Positions 39,143 through 48,495 of a stretch of 64,000 nt of DNA are shown piece by piece (the stretch's first letter is position 1; the number at the start of each line of letters is the position of its first letter). The translations under genes were made by a program, and so were the position numbers. This stretch comes from Geobacter sp. (GTDB lineage: Bacteria; Desulfobacterota; Desulfuromonadia; Geobacterales; DSM-12255), in NCBI GenBank assembly GCA_009886125.1, contig VFJK01000061.1, forward strand, positions 1 through 64,000, written 5' to 3'. Below the pieces are notes generated by a model that was not told the DNA's origin, ran no database searches, and saw only the letters and a list, made by a program, of their open reading frames with translations.

Positions 39143-39547
39143 ATGACTCAGGAATGCTTTACTCTGGAGATGGCGGTGCGCGACTACGAGTGCGACCTGC
39201 AGGGGGTCGTGAACAACGCGGTCTATCAGAACTATCTGGAACATGCGCGGCATGAGTACCTGAAAGAGATCGGCATCGATTTTGCCGCTCTTGCTGCAGA
39301 GGGGATCAACCTCGTGGTGACTCGGGCCGAGATCGATTACAAGGCTTCTCTGACCAGCGGTGACACGTTCGTGGTTGAAGTCCGGCCGGAGCGGATCTCC
39401 CCGGTACGGATCGGCTTCCGCCAGGATATCTACCGTCTAGCGGACCGCAAAGCGGTGGTCAAGGCGCTCGTGACCGGAACCGCGCTGAATGCCAAGGGCC
39501 GGCCGCAACTGCCGGAGGCGTTGAAGGACATTCTGGATCGTGCCTGA
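39143..39547 (+). CDS. Acyl-CoA thioesterase (4HBT/YbgC-like)
   Basis: VRDYECDLQGVVNNAVYQNYLEHARHEYLKEIGIDFAAL. Confidence 0.87.
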   Translation: MTQECFTLEMAVRDYECDLQGVVNNAVYQNYLEHARHEYLKEIGIDFAALAAEGINLVVTRAEIDYKASLTSGDTFVVEVRPERISPVRIGFRQDIYRLADRKAVVKALVTGTALNAKGRPQLPEALKDILDRA

Positions 39548-39608
39548 TGACAGGCCTCAAGAGGAGAAGTTGTGCGATAAAAATAAAATCCGCCGCATCA
39601 CGGCCGGT

Positions 39609-41426
39609 TTACATATCCTCACTGGAGTTAAACTGCTTCAATTTCCTCTGTAATTTATAGTAGTACATCCTGGAATCGGCCTGTTTGTAAGCTTCTGCGA
39701 GCTGTTCACTCCGTTCGGCGATTCCGGATCCTATCGAAATGCTCAGATTATACTCGCTGTTACCCTCATTGATGATCGCCTGATACTGACGGATCCTTTT
39801 TATCAGCTCTTTGGCGGCGACTGCATCTGTGTTCGGAAGGATGATCGCGAATTCATCCCCGCCGATCCTGGCCACCAGGTCCTCGCCCCGGAACGTTTCT
39901 TTCAGCGCCTGAGCGGTCTGCTGTATAAGTTTATCCCCTTCAGTATGCCCGAAGCTGTCATTGACGAGCTTCAGACCGTCTATGTCGGCAATCAGAATGC
40001 TGACAGGATAGTGGCGACTCTGTGCTATCCGCTCCATCTCTGCATCGAAATATGCACGGTTGTACAGCCCGGTCAAGGCATCGTGAGTGCTCAGATATCG
40101 GAGACTCTCCTCGTAGCGCTTTCTTTCATCTATGTTGCTGCAGGTGCCGGTCACTCGTAAGGCAGTGCCCTGTGCATCACGCTCCACCACCATCCCGCGA
40201 TACAGGATCCATTTCCACGCCTTCGATTTCGTCAGCATGCGGACTTCGATCTCAAAAGCCGACCGGAAGCCGTTCCTCTCCTCTTCCAGAATGCTGAAGA
40301 CCCTGGGCAGGTCTTCGGGATGGATCAGATCCCTTATAGCCGATGCAGCTGGTTCAATTTCACCTGGAGCATAACCGAGCATTTTTATATAGTACCGGCT
40401 GACTTTAACGGCACCGCTTTGTACATCCCAATCGCAGTATCCGTCATGGCTTCCTTCAATGACCAACTTGAGACGTTCTTCACTTTCGCGAAGCGCCTCT
40501 TCGGCGATTCTGCGCCGCTCTTCACGGGAGTGGTAGTTGAGAGCAAATGAAATATTCTCCGCCATCTCATTGAGGAGATCGATGATCTCCTGGTCAAAGA
40601 ATCCGGTCTGGTCCGAGTAAACCTTGAGGACACCGACTATCTGTCCTTCAAGCCTGAGAGGAAAGGCTGCAGAGGAGTTTATCCCGTTCTCCCGGGCAGC
40701 TGCACGCCAGGGAGTGGTAACCGGGTCACTGAGAAAGTCGTTGCAGATATACGGGGCGCCACTGCGGAATGCGATGCCTGTCGGCCCCTGGCCCTCTTCT
40801 CTATCGGGATCGGCACTGACGACAAGAGATCCCAGATAGTTTTCAGCTTTGCCGCAGTGAGCTACCGGTGTGAGGAGCCCTGTCTCTTTATCAACAGTGA
40901 CGATAACTGCCAGAGAAAACCTGCCGTGCTCTACAGCAATCCTGCAGATCTCGCTGAAAAGCTCTTCAGGAGTAGCAATGAACATAATGGCTTTATTGGT
41001 TTGGCTTAAGGCTGCATAGAGATTTTTAAACCGGATATGCCGCTCTTCTGCTGACTTACGCTCGGTTATATCACGGACTACTTCAACAGCTGCTACTATC
41101 TGACCGGTTTTATCCCGTATAGGCGACGCTGTGCTAGAGACAACATGCTTGTTGTTATTGATCAAGATGACTCGTTCAGCTCTATGGACCTCACCATCGG
41201 AAAAACATTCAGCCACCGGACAATCCTTACATATGGCATCTTTCTGTTCATATGAGGAATAGCAATGCAGCCCTTTACAGTCGCCGAATAAACCCTTCAT
41301 TTTCTGATTCTGGTAGACGATCCGGAACTCTCTGTCCTGAATTGTCAGACCATCACCTATCGAAGAGAGGATCTCATCGCTATCAATACTTGCAAATAAA
41401 CTGGTTTGAGACTTCTTTTGTGCCAT
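39609..41426 (-). CDS. PAS-GAF-PAS-GGDEF sensor diguanylate cyclase
   Basis: RDKTGQIVAAVEVVRDITERK; GAF-like middle; DALTGLYNRAYFDAEMERI...ARIGGDEFAIILP. Confidence 0.9.
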   Translation of the reverse strand: MAQKKSQTSLFASIDSDEILSSIGDGLTIQDREFRIVYQNQKMKGLFGDCKGLHCYSSYEQKDAICKDCPVAECFSDGEVHRAERVILINNNKHVVSSTASPIRDKTGQIVAAVEVVRDITERKSAEERHIRFKNLYAALSQTNKAIMFIATPEELFSEICRIAVEHGRFSLAVIVTVDKETGLLTPVAHCGKAENYLGSLVVSADPDREEGQGPTGIAFRSGAPYICNDFLSDPVTTPWRAAARENGINSSAAFPLRLEGQIVGVLKVYSDQTGFFDQEIIDLLNEMAENISFALNYHSREERRRIAEEALRESEERLKLVIEGSHDGYCDWDVQSGAVKVSRYYIKMLGYAPGEIEPAASAIRDLIHPEDLPRVFSILEEERNGFRSAFEIEVRMLTKSKAWKWILYRGMVVERDAQGTALRVTGTCSNIDERKRYEESLRYLSTHDALTGLYNRAYFDAEMERIAQSRHYPVSILIADIDGLKLVNDSFGHTEGDKLIQQTAQALKETFRGEDLVARIGGDEFAIILPNTDAVAAKELIKRIRQYQAIINEGNSEYNLSISIGSGIAERSEQLAEAYKQADSRMYYYKLQRKLKQFNSSEDM

Positions 41427-41771
41427 TCCCGCCGCCTTTCATTATAGCAATCGCCTTGTGATGCAATTTTTCATCCATGTTGTATCTTAATCGTAGCTAA
41501 TGAGCTTATAAAACAGGGGGTTGAGGCAATTGCATTGCGACTAGCTACAAGTGCCACGCGCCAGAACAGGAGGAGCTACGACTTGATTAATAAGGAGGAG
41601 TATCGTATAGAAGGAGAAGCTTGATACATGTATCCCGGCACTCCCTTCGATACTTATCGTATCAATGTGCGGTGCCGTGTTTCTTTTCACATTTGTTTCA
41701 ATACCGTCATCTATTTGTCGATGTTGATGTTTTAAAGTGTGAGTTGAGAACGGACCGCAATACACATTGCC

Positions 41772-41880
41772 AGTCTCCGAGTCGCATCAACCTAAAAGGG
41801 AAAAATCCTCATGGTCTGCGACCTGTGGGTGTCGCCGGAAACAGCGCTGCCCTCCTTTGAAAAGGGGATCTCGTGCTTGA
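41772..41880 (+). ncRNA. Candidate Moco/Tuco riboswitch-like RNA
   Basis: AGTCTCCGAGTCGCATCAACCTAAAAGGGAAAAATCCTCATGGTCTGCGACC...GTCGCCGGAAACAGCGCTGCCCTCCTTTGAAAAGGGG; upstream of porin + tupA; followed by a terminator. Recognised by eye, not by covariance model. Confidence 0.55.
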
Positions 41881-41906
41881 CTTACCACTGCCGGTGGTTC
41901 GTCCGC

Positions 41907-41939
41907 GCCCCTTTTCTGTCCAGAGAAGGGGCTTTTTTT
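41907..41939 (+). terminator. Intrinsic terminator (candidate riboswitch expression platform)
   Basis: GCCCCTTTTCTgtccAGAGAAGGGGCTTTTTTT in the 5' leader of the porin gene. Confidence 0.8.
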
Positions 41940-41984
41940 GGGAGTAGTTTTTCAAGCAACATCAAATAAACAGGAGGGACACAG

Positions 41985-43070
41985 ATGAATTACAAAAAAA
42001 CGGTAGCAATCGCTGCAGCTGCAGGAGCACTCACCACAATGGCACTTCCGGCTTTTGCCGAAACCAGCCTGTACGGTTCTGCCCGAGTTGCGACTTTCTG
42101 GAACACTGAACAGCCTCTTCAAGCGGTTGGGGCTGCAAAGCCGGATACCAACACGGATTTTGATCTGCGCAATCAGAATAACAGCCGCTTTGGTGTAAAA
42201 GCGTCTGAGGGGAATCTGGCCGGTAGAGTAGAACTTGGCATCGGAACCCCCGGGCTCGGAACCGGCGGTAATACGACGGTCTACACGCGTCTCGCGTATG
42301 GTACCTGCAAATTTGACCTTGGCACGCTGCTGGTCGGCCAGAATTTTACCCCGTATGATTTTGTATCGCAGCAAGTGGCTCTGGACGACACAGGGAACAC
42401 CGGCTACGGCCGCCTGTATGACGGTCGTCAGCCACAGCTCAAGATGACGCTGAACAACGGAATGTACCTTGCTGCAATCCGTCCTGGAGGTAATGCTGCA
42501 GTTTATACAGCGTCTGAGACCTTTCTGCCCAAGTTGAACGTCGGTTATGAAGGCAAAGCCGGTACCGTTGCGTATGGCGGCGGTGTTGTCGGGCAGGTTT
42601 ACAAACTCAGCTCAGCTGACAAACAGATCGTCTCGGCCATGGGCTACGTACATGGCGTGGTTCCGGCTGGTCCTGCAAGCATTGCATTCAATCTCGGCGT
42701 TGGTCAAAACCTTGGCGAAATGGGATTGGCAGAAGGTGCGACTGCCAGTGTCGCTGGAACGAACGTTCAAAACAACTTCACTGTCTCTGCCATGGTGCAG
42801 GGTACTTTCACTGCTTCTGAAATGGTAAAGATTAATGTCGGGCTCGGGTATGTGACGACGAGTGGAAAAACAGCCGTCACAAGTGCATCAACGACATCCT
42901 GGAGTAAAGACGACAACAAGATGGCAGCATTCATAAATGCTCCCATTATGCTTGCCAAAAACGTTTCTGTGACACCGGAACTCACATATATCGACCAGCT
43001 GGATGAGAAAAATGGTAACAAAGGGGCGAAGAACTACATCTACGGCGCAAAATGGCAGATGGATTTCTAG
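41985..43070 (+). CDS. Outer-membrane porin
   Basis: Signal peptide MNYKKTVAIAAAAGALTTMALPAFAETSLYGSARVATFW; terminal aromatic residue (QMDF). Confidence 0.8.
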   Translation: MNYKKTVAIAAAAGALTTMALPAFAETSLYGSARVATFWNTEQPLQAVGAAKPDTNTDFDLRNQNNSRFGVKASEGNLAGRVELGIGTPGLGTGGNTTVYTRLAYGTCKFDLGTLLVGQNFTPYDFVSQQVALDDTGNTGYGRLYDGRQPQLKMTLNNGMYLAAIRPGGNAAVYTASETFLPKLNVGYEGKAGTVAYGGGVVGQVYKLSSADKQIVSAMGYVHGVVPAGPASIAFNLGVGQNLGEMGLAEGATASVAGTNVQNNFTVSAMVQGTFTASEMVKINVGLGYVTTSGKTAVTSASTTSWSKDDNKMAAFINAPIMLAKNVSVTPELTYIDQLDEKNGNKGAKNYIYGAKWQMDF

Positions 43071-43126
43071 GGAGCGATCGCACCTGCAACAAAAAAGTAT
43101 ATCCTGATGTGTTGAAAGGAGTACGG

Positions 43127-43981
43127 ATGATAACTCGCAAGCTGTGTACCGGGCTTTCTCTCATTATCGCTATGCTTTTCCTGTTCGTCTGTACGCTCCC
43201 GGCGGGAGCCGCCTCGAAAACGGTTATTCTGGCTACCACCACCAGCACCCAGGATTCGGGGCTGCTGGACGTGCTCGTGCCGCTGTTCGAGAAGGAGAGC
43301 GGTTTTCAGGTCAAGACGATTTCGGTCGGTTCCGGCCAGGCCATGAAGATGGGAGAGAAGGGAGAGGCTGATGTTTTGCTGGTGCACTCCCCCGATGCCG
43401 AGAAAAAGTTTATGCTGGATGGTTTCGGCTCCAGTCGCCGACTGGTCATGCACAACGACTTCGTCATTGTCGGACCTGCTGCTGACCCGGCAAGGATCAA
43501 AGGGGGCAAAGCCGCTGACGCTCTGAAGCGTATCGCCCAAGCCGGTGTCATCTTTGTCTCCCGAGGCGACAACTCCGGCACCCACGCCAAGGAGAAGGGG
43601 CTCTGGAAAGGGGCCTCTGTCAATCCGGAGGGGCAGAAATGGTACCAGCAGACCGGCCTCGGCATGGGGCAGACTCTGAGCGTGGCTGCCGAGAAGAAGG
43701 GCTATACCATTACCGACCGCGCCACCTACCTGTCACTGAAAAAGGGACTAGGTCTCGTTATACTGCTGGAGGGGGACAGCAAGCAGCTCAACATCTACCA
43801 TGTCATCGAGCTCAATCAGGTCAAGTGGCCCAAAGTCAACACCAAAGGCGGCAAGGCCTTTGCCGATTTCATGTTAGCGAAGAAGACCCAGGAGATCATC
43901 GGCAGCTTTGGAACGGATACATTCGGTGCACCGCTGTTCTTCCCGGATGGCGGGAAAACACCGGAGGAGTTGGGACTTTAA
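43127..43981 (+). CDS. tupA: Tungstate ABC transporter substrate-binding protein (TupA-like)
   Basis: VILATTTSTQDSGLLDVLVPLFEKESGFQVKTISVGSGQAMKMGEKGEADVLLVHSPDAEKKF; FVSRGDNSGTHAKEKGLWK. Confidence 0.9.
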   Translation: MITRKLCTGLSLIIAMLFLFVCTLPAGAASKTVILATTTSTQDSGLLDVLVPLFEKESGFQVKTISVGSGQAMKMGEKGEADVLLVHSPDAEKKFMLDGFGSSRRLVMHNDFVIVGPAADPARIKGGKAADALKRIAQAGVIFVSRGDNSGTHAKEKGLWKGASVNPEGQKWYQQTGLGMGQTLSVAAEKKGYTITDRATYLSLKKGLGLVILLEGDSKQLNIYHVIELNQVKWPKVNTKGGKAFADFMLAKKTQEIIGSFGTDTFGAPLFFPDGGKTPEELGL

Positions 43982-44017
43982 GCTGAGGTTTTCACCATTA
44001 CTACAGATGGAAAAGAA

Positions 44018-44045
44018 AAAGCCCCTGGGAATAGGGGCTTTTTTG
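44018..44045 (+). terminator. Rho-independent terminator after tupA
   Basis: AAAGCCCCTgggaatAGGGGCTTTTTT. Confidence 0.8.
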
Positions 44046-44129
44046 TACCACATCGGTTTGTGGCGGAGTATCTGGTGGTGCCGGGGCGAAAACTCACCCC
44101 GTGGCCCCTAGGAAACAATATTTGAGGGA

Positions 44130-45203
44130 CTATCTACCTTTCACCGCGCCGGTATCGTCAATGTAAAAGGTGGTGTAAGTCCTGAAGGTTGCGGCAGATG
44201 TTATTAGCATTGAATTGAGCAAGCCCATATTCATACCGGTGCTGATGACCGTATTATCCTTGTTTCTGAGGAAATAAAACTGCGGCCCGATCTTTTCGCA
44301 CCATACCGTGAGTTGAGGGTCAGCGGAAGGGTCATAATTGTAGAGAGGTCTCGAGTCCAGAGTTCTTTTAATCACGGCATCTGAGATAGCAACCGCCCCC
44401 CGCACTACGTCACCTGCAGTCACCAGAGGTAAGGCTTGCCCAATCTGGACAGCCGTGGCACTGATGTTATTGTTTATTCTGACGAACAAGGCAGGATCGA
44501 GTGAAGTGTTAATTAGAATTACCATTTTCCTCAGATGAGCCCTGCGACCGGCATCAAAATCGGCGTATCTAAGGTCGTACCCACTCCTGGATATACCATT
44601 CTCGATGGCCATAAACGCATAGATCATCATTGCTGACTTTATCTTCTTCAAGTTTGCCTCGGTAACGGCACTAGCGCTCAATGTGTCAATCCCGGACATC
44701 GGATCGGCTGTAAGGTCCGCTTCAGTCACCCCGGCCAGGCCTGCCTCGGTCAGCAGGGAAATAATCTCTTGTCCGGTCATTCCATTTGCAAGGAGAGTCG
44801 TAGAGGGAGAGGAAATCAGTTCGCCGCTGGAATCGACCTTGCGCTTTAGCTTGCCATAAAAGGGTGCCCCGTTGTGCAGAGCAGCACCGCTGCTGTAGTT
44901 TTTCATAATTATAGTAGATCCACTTGTGAGAGTGTTATTGAAGGTGAACTTGCCATTGATGCCGGAAACGGTTGATACCTGTTCAGTAGCATCCCACACG
45001 CCATTGTTATTTAGATCTTCATAGAAAATGGCACCGCTGATGTAGGGATCAACTGCCACCCCGCTACTGCCGCCGCTGACTGGAGGTGTGGTGGGGGGAT
45101 TTTGGCTGTTTGGTGTGGGACTGCTCGAGCCGCCGCTGCATCCGATCAAAAACTGCATCAGGGCTACTGACACTATCAGAAGACGTACAGGCAAAATTTT
45201 CAT
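44130..45203 (-). CDS. Secreted lipoprotein, hypothetical
   Basis: Lipobox LIGC; Ser/Pro linker; ISGAIFYEDLNNNGVWDATEQ calcium-binding-like repeat. Confidence 0.7.
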   Translation of the reverse strand: MKILPVRLLIVSVALMQFLIGCSGGSSSPTPNSQNPPTTPPVSGGSSGVAVDPYISGAIFYEDLNNNGVWDATEQVSTVSGINGKFTFNNTLTSGSTIIMKNYSSGAALHNGAPFYGKLKRKVDSSGELISSPSTTLLANGMTGQEIISLLTEAGLAGVTEADLTADPMSGIDTLSASAVTEANLKKIKSAMMIYAFMAIENGISRSGYDLRYADFDAGRRAHLRKMVILINTSLDPALFVRINNNISATAVQIGQALPLVTAGDVVRGAVAISDAVIKRTLDSRPLYNYDPSADPQLTVWCEKIGPQFYFLRNKDNTVISTGMNMGLLNSMLITSAATFRTYTTFYIDDTGAVKGR

Positions 45204-45421
45204 GATTCCTCCTTGAGTATGGATTGCCGGAAAGTAAAATAGTCGCTCCATCAGCCTCACTGGAGTTCTCTAACCGCTGCAGTGAAATGCTATCCGCAGT
45301 CACCGGGATAATAGAAATCGTACAACTTTCTCAAGAAAGTATAACTAACGCATATTTGATACAACAAAAAAATAGGCACTCACGGTCGGAATCGTAAGTG
45401 CCTATCAGTACTGGTATTAAG

Positions 45422-45466
45422 TGGTGCCCGGGGACGGAATCGAACCGCCGACACGAGGATTTTCAA
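45422..45466 (-). repeat. Duplicated 3' portion of tRNA-Phe (att-like)
   Basis: TGGTGCCCGGGGACGGAATCGAACCGCCGACACGAGGATTTTCAA, exact 45-nt match to 47044-47088. Confidence 0.92.
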
Positions 45467-45582
45467 GGCATGTACGTCTATGTGAGACTAATAATATCAG
45501 TATGTTGGATGCATAACTTTTTGCTTTCTGCGTAGTTTCTGCGACAATCTGCGACAGAAATGTATCCAACTTTTTCTACAAT

Positions 45583-46155
45583 TCAAGAACTAATGCAGCA
45601 TGTGCAAGCTTGTTCGGATCGAGATGCATAACCTCTATTTTTTGCTTCTTGAAGCTGATACTTAATCATGCCTTCTGGAGTTGAGCTTTTGAACCACAGG
45701 TATCGAACTTTGATATACGTATATATTTGTGGCATCAAAAGAGCCAAAGCTATCACGGATACAATCATCCATAAATTGATAGCCATACCCAAAACATCTG
45801 CGCCAGTATCTTTACGCAATACAGAAGCCCTTAAATCAGGCTTATCCCAAAAGTATTTGACAAATGCTATGGTTCCAATAGGGAAACCAATTAAGAAGTA
45901 ATTCATCATGCGGTCATTGTAGTACTCAAAGTTCCCTATGTAGCTATATGACTTCTCAACATCAATTGGGATGATATCCCTATCCTCAATAGCAATATTT
46001 ACATCTACCACTAACTGCTCTGCGAACTCTAACTGATCAAGCACATTGACTAAGGTATCGTCTTGGCCATACTCATTATCGATAGCGAACTTAATTATCT
46101 CTCCATATGTCATGTAGGAGATATTTGGGTTTTTATCCGTCTTATCTAAGCTCAT
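45583..46155 (-). CDS. Hypothetical membrane protein, tRNA-Phe island cargo
   Basis: 190-aa ORF with two hydrophobic segments; AT-rich. Confidence 0.6.
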   Translation of the reverse strand: MSLDKTDKNPNISYMTYGEIIKFAIDNEYGQDDTLVNVLDQLEFAEQLVVDVNIAIEDRDIIPIDVEKSYSYIGNFEYYNDRMMNYFLIGFPIGTIAFVKYFWDKPDLRASVLRKDTGADVLGMAINLWMIVSVIALALLMPQIYTYIKVRYLWFKSSTPEGMIKYQLQEAKNRGYASRSEQACTCCISS

Positions 46156-46848
46156 TTCATCCCTCGGAATTGGTAAACGGATTAATCATCCATTGACTAT
46201 GGTTTAAATTCAGCTGGTTACAGAATGCTGTCGTTGATATCGTCGCAATACTGATGGATTTCCTCTATCTCTTACCATATATGAACACCCGAAACAACAG
46301 GGGTTACAAGGTTTTCCAAGGGTCGCTATCTTTCTGTGACGATAGCATTATCATCGTCATAGAAAATAGCGAAACAAGCTCTAAGGATCGTCTAGGATGA
46401 ATAACTTTAAAGGGTAGGACTGGATGATATGATTCAGGGAAAAGAGGGTATAGGGGTCGTTGTTCTTTTGAATTCGACTTTGAATATTTGATAACTCTAT
46501 CTGGCCTAACTTGTGAAAATGAAATCCTCTTGGGAATTTGTTCTTCTTACTTACTGCTTATCTTCTGGAACATATCACAGAGAATCTCACCTCTATCAAG
46601 AACCGAGAATGAACCAACATCGAGACATGGCGAGCGTGAAACTAAGCCTGTGGTACTGAAGCATTATCGATCTGAATCAGGTGAATATCTTTGATCTGAT
46701 TGTCAACTAAACACATATAAGAAGTTGACAATAGTTTTTATGATCCCTTGATGTTGTGGTACTTCTTTGCTGTATGTGATTTACATATAGTGCGATTGAT
46801 TATTTTGCATAAAGGGTAAGAGTCTTTCTTCTCTATCTGAAGTTACAT

Positions 46849-46962
46849 GTACCTTTCTTTCGTCTGGGTAGCTATCTCAGGGGAGCATGGCTTGGCATGC
46901 GATGATGAGGCTGGAGGGATTGCTGCGAGGAAGACCTCCAGTGTCATGTAGAGCAGAGGATT
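46849..46962 (+). pseudogene. Interrupted, inverted tRNA-Phe 5' half with its upstream flank
   Basis: GTACCTTTCTTTCGTCTGGGTAGCT (46849-46873) and GTAGAGCAGAGGATT (46948-46962) match the upstream flank and 5' half of the minus-strand tRNA-Phe, with 74 nt between the blocks instead of 6. Confidence 0.75.
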
Positions 46963-47043
46963 ATTGCGAACCACCTGCGACAATATCTGCGACACCGGGC
47001 ATGAAAAAAGCACTTACGAGTTAACGTAAGTGCCTGATTTCAC

Positions 47044-47119
47044 TGGTGCCCGGGGACGGAATCGAACCGCCGACACGAGGATTTTCAATCCTCTGCTCTA
47101 CCGACTGAGCTACCCGGGC
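47044..47119 (-). tRNA. tRNA-Phe(GAA), CCA encoded
   Basis: Reverse complement GCCCGGGTAGCTCAGTCGGTAGAGCAGAGGATTGAAAATCCTCGTGTCGGCGGTTCGATTCCGTCCCCGGGCACCA folds as a cloverleaf; anticodon GAA. Confidence 0.97.
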
Positions 47120-47186
47120 GAAAGAAAGGTACTTATACTATTTTCAGAAATATGATGTCAAACCTTTTCTTGGGAAGAGCTTTATT

Positions 47187-47750
47187 TCATGCCCTTGAGA
47201 GAAAGCGCCCGTCACGTGTATCGACCTTTACCCGGTCACCGGTTTCAAGATAAGGCGGAACCTTTATTTTGAGTCCGGTCTCGAGAATAGCCTCTTTGGT
47301 CTCAGCTGTTGCCGTGGCATTCTTGAGGACCGTAGGGGTCTCGGTAACCGTCAGCTCAACGGTCATCGGCAGGTCGACATTGATCATCCTCCCCTGGAAA
47401 AGACCGAGCTGAACCTCTGCACCGTCAAGCAGGTAAGGAGAGATCAGTGCGAAGTTGTCCCCGCCCATCTCGAACTGATCGTATGTCTCAAGGTCCATGA
47501 AAACGCCGCCGTCCCCGTCAGCATAGAGAAATTGTCCCTTGTGCCTTTCAAAGTCCGCTTCATCGACCTTGTCTCCGGAGCGGAAGGTGCGGTCCAGGAC
47601 CTGACCTGTGATGAGGTTCCGGTACTTGGTCTTGACCATGGTGTTGGCTCCACGGGCGGAAGGGGAGACGATGGTGACGTCCGTGAGCATGCAGGGGGCA
47701 CCTTCAAGTTGAATGATGAGCCCTTTTTTAAAATCTGACGTTGTAAGCAT
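47187..47750 (-). CDS. efp: Elongation factor P
   Basis: MLTTSDFKKGLIIQLEGAPCMLTDVTIVSPSARGANTMVKTKYRNLITGQVLDRTFRSGDKVDEAD. Confidence 0.95.
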   Translation of the reverse strand: MLTTSDFKKGLIIQLEGAPCMLTDVTIVSPSARGANTMVKTKYRNLITGQVLDRTFRSGDKVDEADFERHKGQFLYADGDGGVFMDLETYDQFEMGGDNFALISPYLLDGAEVQLGLFQGRMINVDLPMTVELTVTETPTVLKNATATAETKEAILETGLKIKVPPYLETGDRVKVDTRDGRFLSRA

Positions 47751-47764
47751 GTAGGTACTGCTCC

Positions 47765-48346
47765 CTATTTTATTGTTTTAACAGACTTGATCTCAATCGG
47801 CGTCACCGGTACGTTCTGGAATACCGAATTCTGCCTTTTCTGCGGCGCAGCAGCCATCCTGTCGACGACATCCATCCCCTCGAGTACTTTGCCGAAAACC
47901 GCATATCCGAATCCGCCCGGAGACTCATCCCGATGATTCAGAAAGTCATTGTTCACGATGTTGATGAAGAACTGTGATGTCGCAGAGTCGACAACCCCAG
48001 TCCTTGCCATTGCCAAAGTCCCCCGGTCGTTTTTCAGCCCGTTGCCGGCCTCGTTTTTAATAGGGGGTCTGTCTCCCGGTTTCGGCTGAAGTTCGGCAGT
48101 AAGTCCGCCCCCCTGTGCCATAAAGGCAGGGATGACCCTGTGGAAAACAGTCCCGCTGTAGAAGCCGCTTTTGGCATACTCAAGAAAATTCTTGACCGAA
48201 AGCGGAGCCTCTTTTGCCAGGAGTTCGACTTTGATATTCCCCATGCTGGTCTCGATGATGACTACCGGGTTCTTTTCTGCTGCAATCGCGGCTGAAGAAA
48301 AGAGCGCCAGGGAGAGGAGCAGGGCAAAAAGCGTACGTATGAACAT
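47765..48346 (-). CDS. Exported cyclophilin-type peptidyl-prolyl isomerase
   Basis: [54 protein letters not shown]. Confidence 0.95.
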   Translation of the reverse strand: MFIRTLFALLLSLALFSSAAIAAEKNPVVIIETSMGNIKVELLAKEAPLSVKNFLEYAKSGFYSGTVFHRVIPAFMAQGGGLTAELQPKPGDRPPIKNEAGNGLKNDRGTLAMARTGVVDSATSQFFINIVNNDFLNHRDESPGGFGYAVFGKVLEGMDVVDRMAAAPQKRQNSVFQNVPVTPIEIKSVKTIK

Positions 48347-48495
48347 GTGTGATACCTCCGAAGATTTTGTGTTTTGAAGTTTAGGCTAAAAACCGATTCC
48401 GGTCAAGTTTGACAAATGCAGGAAAAGATTGACTTTGACTTTCGTCAGGGCGAAAATTATCAACTGTTTCATAAATCAATCGTTTGGAGGGGCAG

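Noticed and set aside
45422-45466. Second functional tRNA-Phe
   Set aside because: Only the 3' portion is present; sequence after the anticodon loop diverges and the 5' half is missing.
46488-46694. 68-aa plus-strand ORF in the tRNA-Phe island
   Set aside because: Short, low-complexity context, no good ribosome-binding site or motif; not enough support.
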